DNA of 6,784 nt from an uncultured Clostridia bacterium (lineage in GTDB: Bacteria; Bacillota; Clostridia; Oscillospirales; Oscillospiraceae): contig CAMWSZ010000164.1 in NCBI GenBank assembly GCA_947177005.1, positions 1 to 6,784 of the forward strand, read 5' to 3'. The notes below the pieces were generated by a model, which had not been told where the DNA came from, did no database searches, and was given only the letters and a program-made list of their open reading frames with translations. Made by a program: the position numbers and the translations under genes. Shown in pieces: positions 5,793 to 6,784 of the stretch (position 1 is the first letter of the stretch; every line of letters begins with the position of its first letter).

Positions 5793-5820
5793 CCGCCCGG
5801 CTGCAACCCGAACGGCTAGC
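5778..5820 (-). terminator. Terminator of the antisense RNA, overlapping the toxin ORF end
   Basis: Read on the minus strand, GCTAGCCGTTCGG and CCGGGCGGTTAGC form a 13-bp stem, three pairs being G-U, around a 7-nt loop (5788-5820). It is followed by ACGCTTTTGG. The wobbles are pairs only on the minus strand; on the plus strand they become A-C mismatches. This suggests the structure is built for the antisense RNA. The T-tract is short, so some read-through is possible. Confidence 0.6.
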
Positions 5821-5881
5821 ATAAATTTCACTGTTAGCAAGTAGGGAGCTGATCGTCATTTCCGGTCCAGCACTCCGAACT
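5780..5881 (-). ncRNA. Antisense RNA, candidate type I antitoxin
   Basis: An RNA of about 102 nt is predicted from the minus-strand promoter at 5888-5916 to the hairpin at 5788-5820. It would be fully complementary to the toxin mRNA from within its last codons through most of its 3' untranslated region. It also covers the 3' arm of the fold-back repeat. Convergent, 3'-overlapping antisense RNAs of this size are the antitoxins of the txpA/RatA and bsrG/SR4 systems in Bacillus, where they promote mRNA decay or block translation. No coding potential is apparent in it. Ends are predictions from promoter and hairpin positions. Confidence 0.6.
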
Positions 5882-5887
5882 ATCCCC

Positions 5888-5916
5888 AGTATACCCCGGC
5901 AGCTTGCGTTTGTCAA
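5888..5916 (-). promoter_or_regulatory. Consensus sigma-A promoter of the antisense RNA
   Basis: On the minus strand TTGACA (5916-5911), an exact 17-nt spacer and TATACT (5893-5888) predict a start near 5881. The spacer and -35 box lie inside the toxin mRNA terminator hairpin, an economical overlap. Both boxes are as good as or better than those of the toxin promoter, as expected if antitoxin RNA must be in excess. Confidence 0.75.
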
Positions 5917-5936
5917 GCGGCCGGGGATTCTTTTTT
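5894..5936 (+). terminator. Intrinsic terminator of the toxin mRNA
   Basis: CCCCGGC (5894-5900) and GCTTG (5902-5906) pair with CAAGC (5914-5918) and GCCGGGG (5920-5926), with one A-G mismatch and a 7-nt loop. ATTC and six T residues (5931-5936) follow. This is a textbook plus-strand terminator about 100 nt after the toxin stop. On the minus strand there is no T-tract after the stem, so it should not stop transcription coming from the kinase gene. Confidence 0.85.
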
Positions 5937-5950
5937 GTGGTCCGTCCCTG

Positions 5951-6784
5951 TTATCCGTACAGCAGGACGGATGTAGAGAACACGCCGTTTTTATAGGAAA
6001 ACTCAGCCACACCGCCGCAGCGTTCCGCCATTCCGCGGACGATCCAGGTGCCGGAACCAAATCCGTCGTGTTTCGAGGACAGCAGCCGTCCGTTCTCCCA
6101 AATCGGTTCCCGTTCACAGGAGTTGTCCATAGTCAGGACAATGCAGTCCTTCTCACACCGTCCCCGCCCGCGGATGAACGGGACAGAACATTTTACCTCC
6201 CGGCAGGCATCTATCGCATTTTCCAGCAGATTCCCCAGCATGGCGCATATCTCCGGTTCATTGAGCGGCAGCTGTTCCGGCATGTCCAAACTGATATTAT
6301 AGTCAATCGCATATTTCCGCGCTTCCCCGGCATAGTAAACGCATACGGCGTTCAGCGCAAAATTCCGGGTAAAGGTCCGGTAAGTACCAGAGGAAAGGCT
6401 TTTTTCGTAGACTCCCAGATATGTTTTCAGCCCTTCGATATCGTTCTGTTCCAGATAGGCACGGATCACGCTCAGATTTTGACGCAGGTCATGGCGGGCC
6501 GCTTTCACCTCTTCCATATGCTTTAACAACTGCCCATGCTGTTCCTGCTGAAGCTGGAGCAGATGTTCCTGTATGGCGGCCTGTTCCTTGAGGGCGGCCT
6601 GACGGCGGACGCTGTCAAGAATATCCGGCATAAAGAAATAGGCTATCGCCGCGCACAGCAGCAGAAGTACCCGCGAAAGAAGGAACCCGGACGAACCGGC
6701 CTTCTCCGGCGTAAAATCGCAGGTAAAAAACATTACTGTCACCGTCATAAAGGCGGGGAGCAGCCAGGATTTCTGCCAGAACGC
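5951..6784 (-). CDS. AgrC-like GHKL sensor histidine kinase, C-terminal part (5' end outside window)
   Basis: The visible part is 277 residues and open to the window edge, so the start lies beyond 6784. The in-frame ATG at 6748 falls inside a membrane segment and is probably not the start. The order is: the end of a membrane domain (WLLPAFMTVTVMFF and a second helix LLSRVLLLLCAAIAYFFM), a Gln/Leu-rich coiled coil, the phospho-acceptor box ARHDLRQNLSVI (His codon at 6493-6491), the N-box LGNLLENAIDAC, DNS, and the ATP-lid glycines GFGSGT. This is the GHKL/HATPase_c_5 type of AgrC and related peptide or antibiotic sensors. It would autophosphorylate on His and pass phosphate to a LytTR-type or similar regulator, probably encoded upstream outside the window. 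Ligand unknown. It converges on the toxin gene, with no minus-strand terminator before the antisense RNA promoter. Confidence 0.9.
   Translation of the reverse strand, partial: AFWQKSWLLPAFMTVTVMFFTCDFTPEKAGSSGFLLSRVLLLLCAAIAYFFMPDILDSVRRQAALKEQAAIQEHLLQLQQEQHGQLLKHMEEVKAARHDLRQNLSVIRAYLEQNDIEGLKTYLGVYEKSLSSGTYRTFTRNFALNAVCVYYAGEARKYAIDYNISLDMPEQLPLNEPEICAMLGNLLENAIDACREVKCSVPFIRGRGRCEKDCIVLTMDNSCEREPIWENGRLLSSKHDGFGSGTWIVRGMAERCGGVAEFSYKNGVFSTSVLLYG

Larger units (their letters stand above)
5660..5797 (+). repeat. Perfect 10-bp inverted repeat enclosing the small ORF (mRNA fold-back element)
   Basis: GGCGGTTAGC (5660-5669) in the leader is the exact inverse complement of GCTAACCGCC (5788-5797), which contains the stop codon of the peptide. 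The whole coding region lies between the arms, so the mRNA can close into a loop joining leader and 3' region. Long-range 5'-3' pairing of this kind keeps type I toxin mRNAs such as hok translationally silent. Here the role is inferred. Confidence 0.6.

Noticed and set aside
5894..5926. The strong hairpin as a terminator of the kinase gene on the minus strand
   Set aside because: The minus-strand continuation after the stem is TATACTGGGG with no T-tract; the six T residues are on the plus-strand side only.
1..6784. CRISPR array, insertion sequence, tRNA or rRNA genes
   Set aside because: No regularly spaced repeats, transposase-like frames, terminal repeats with target duplications, or tRNA/rRNA-like sequences were seen on either strand.

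Overview
The window is about 6.8 kb of moderately GC-rich DNA in which most genes lie on the minus strand. It looks chromosomal and Gram-positive. It has strong purine-rich ribosome sites, consensus sigma-A promoters, a YaaH/SleL-type spore-cortex enzyme, an AgrC-like GHKL sensor kinase and a MarR plus heterodimeric ABC exporter operon. Together these point to a spore-forming clostridial Firmicute, probably a gut Oscillospiraceae/Lachnospiraceae-type organism. The genus-level guess is inference from gene families and composition only.

Positions 1-3918 hold a minus-strand operon: promoter and palindromic operator, then a MarR regulator, then two ABC exporter half-transporters. The genes are joined by a 4-nt and an 8-nt stop/start overlap, and the second transporter runs off the left edge. 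The two ATPase domains are complementary. The first has a degenerate Walker A, Walker B and switch residue, and the second has a degenerate signature. They should therefore form one asymmetric heterodimer with a single fully catalytic ATP site, presumably de-repressed when MarR binds a drug-like ligand.

Positions 3848-4225 contain no convincing gene. They hold the MarR promoter/operator, an outward plus-strand sigma-A-type promoter with no gene behind it (possibly a small RNA), and three stem-loops. The last stem-loop is the likely terminator of the next gene.

Positions 4226-5506 (minus) encode a 426-residue protein with two LysM domains and a glycoside hydrolase family 18 domain, the architecture of spore-cortex N-acetylglucosaminidases. 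A weak sigma-E-like promoter lies just upstream.

Positions 5559-5936 hold what I regard as the main discovery: a compact candidate type I toxin-antitoxin locus. A plus-strand consensus promoter leads to an mRNA encoding a 29-residue basic and hydrophobic peptide. The Shine-Dalgarno sequence of that mRNA is folded into a hairpin, and a perfect 10-bp inverted repeat could join its leader to the stop-codon region. It ends in a strong intrinsic terminator. A second consensus promoter, on the minus strand and embedded in that terminator, would drive an antisense RNA of about 100 nt. This RNA is complementary to the toxin mRNA 3' region and ends at its own hairpin inside the end of the toxin ORF. 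I do not recognise the peptide family.

Positions 5951-6784 (minus) are the C-terminal part of an AgrC-like sensor kinase whose start lies outside the window. No terminator separates it from the antitoxin RNA, so kinase transcription could feed into antitoxin production.
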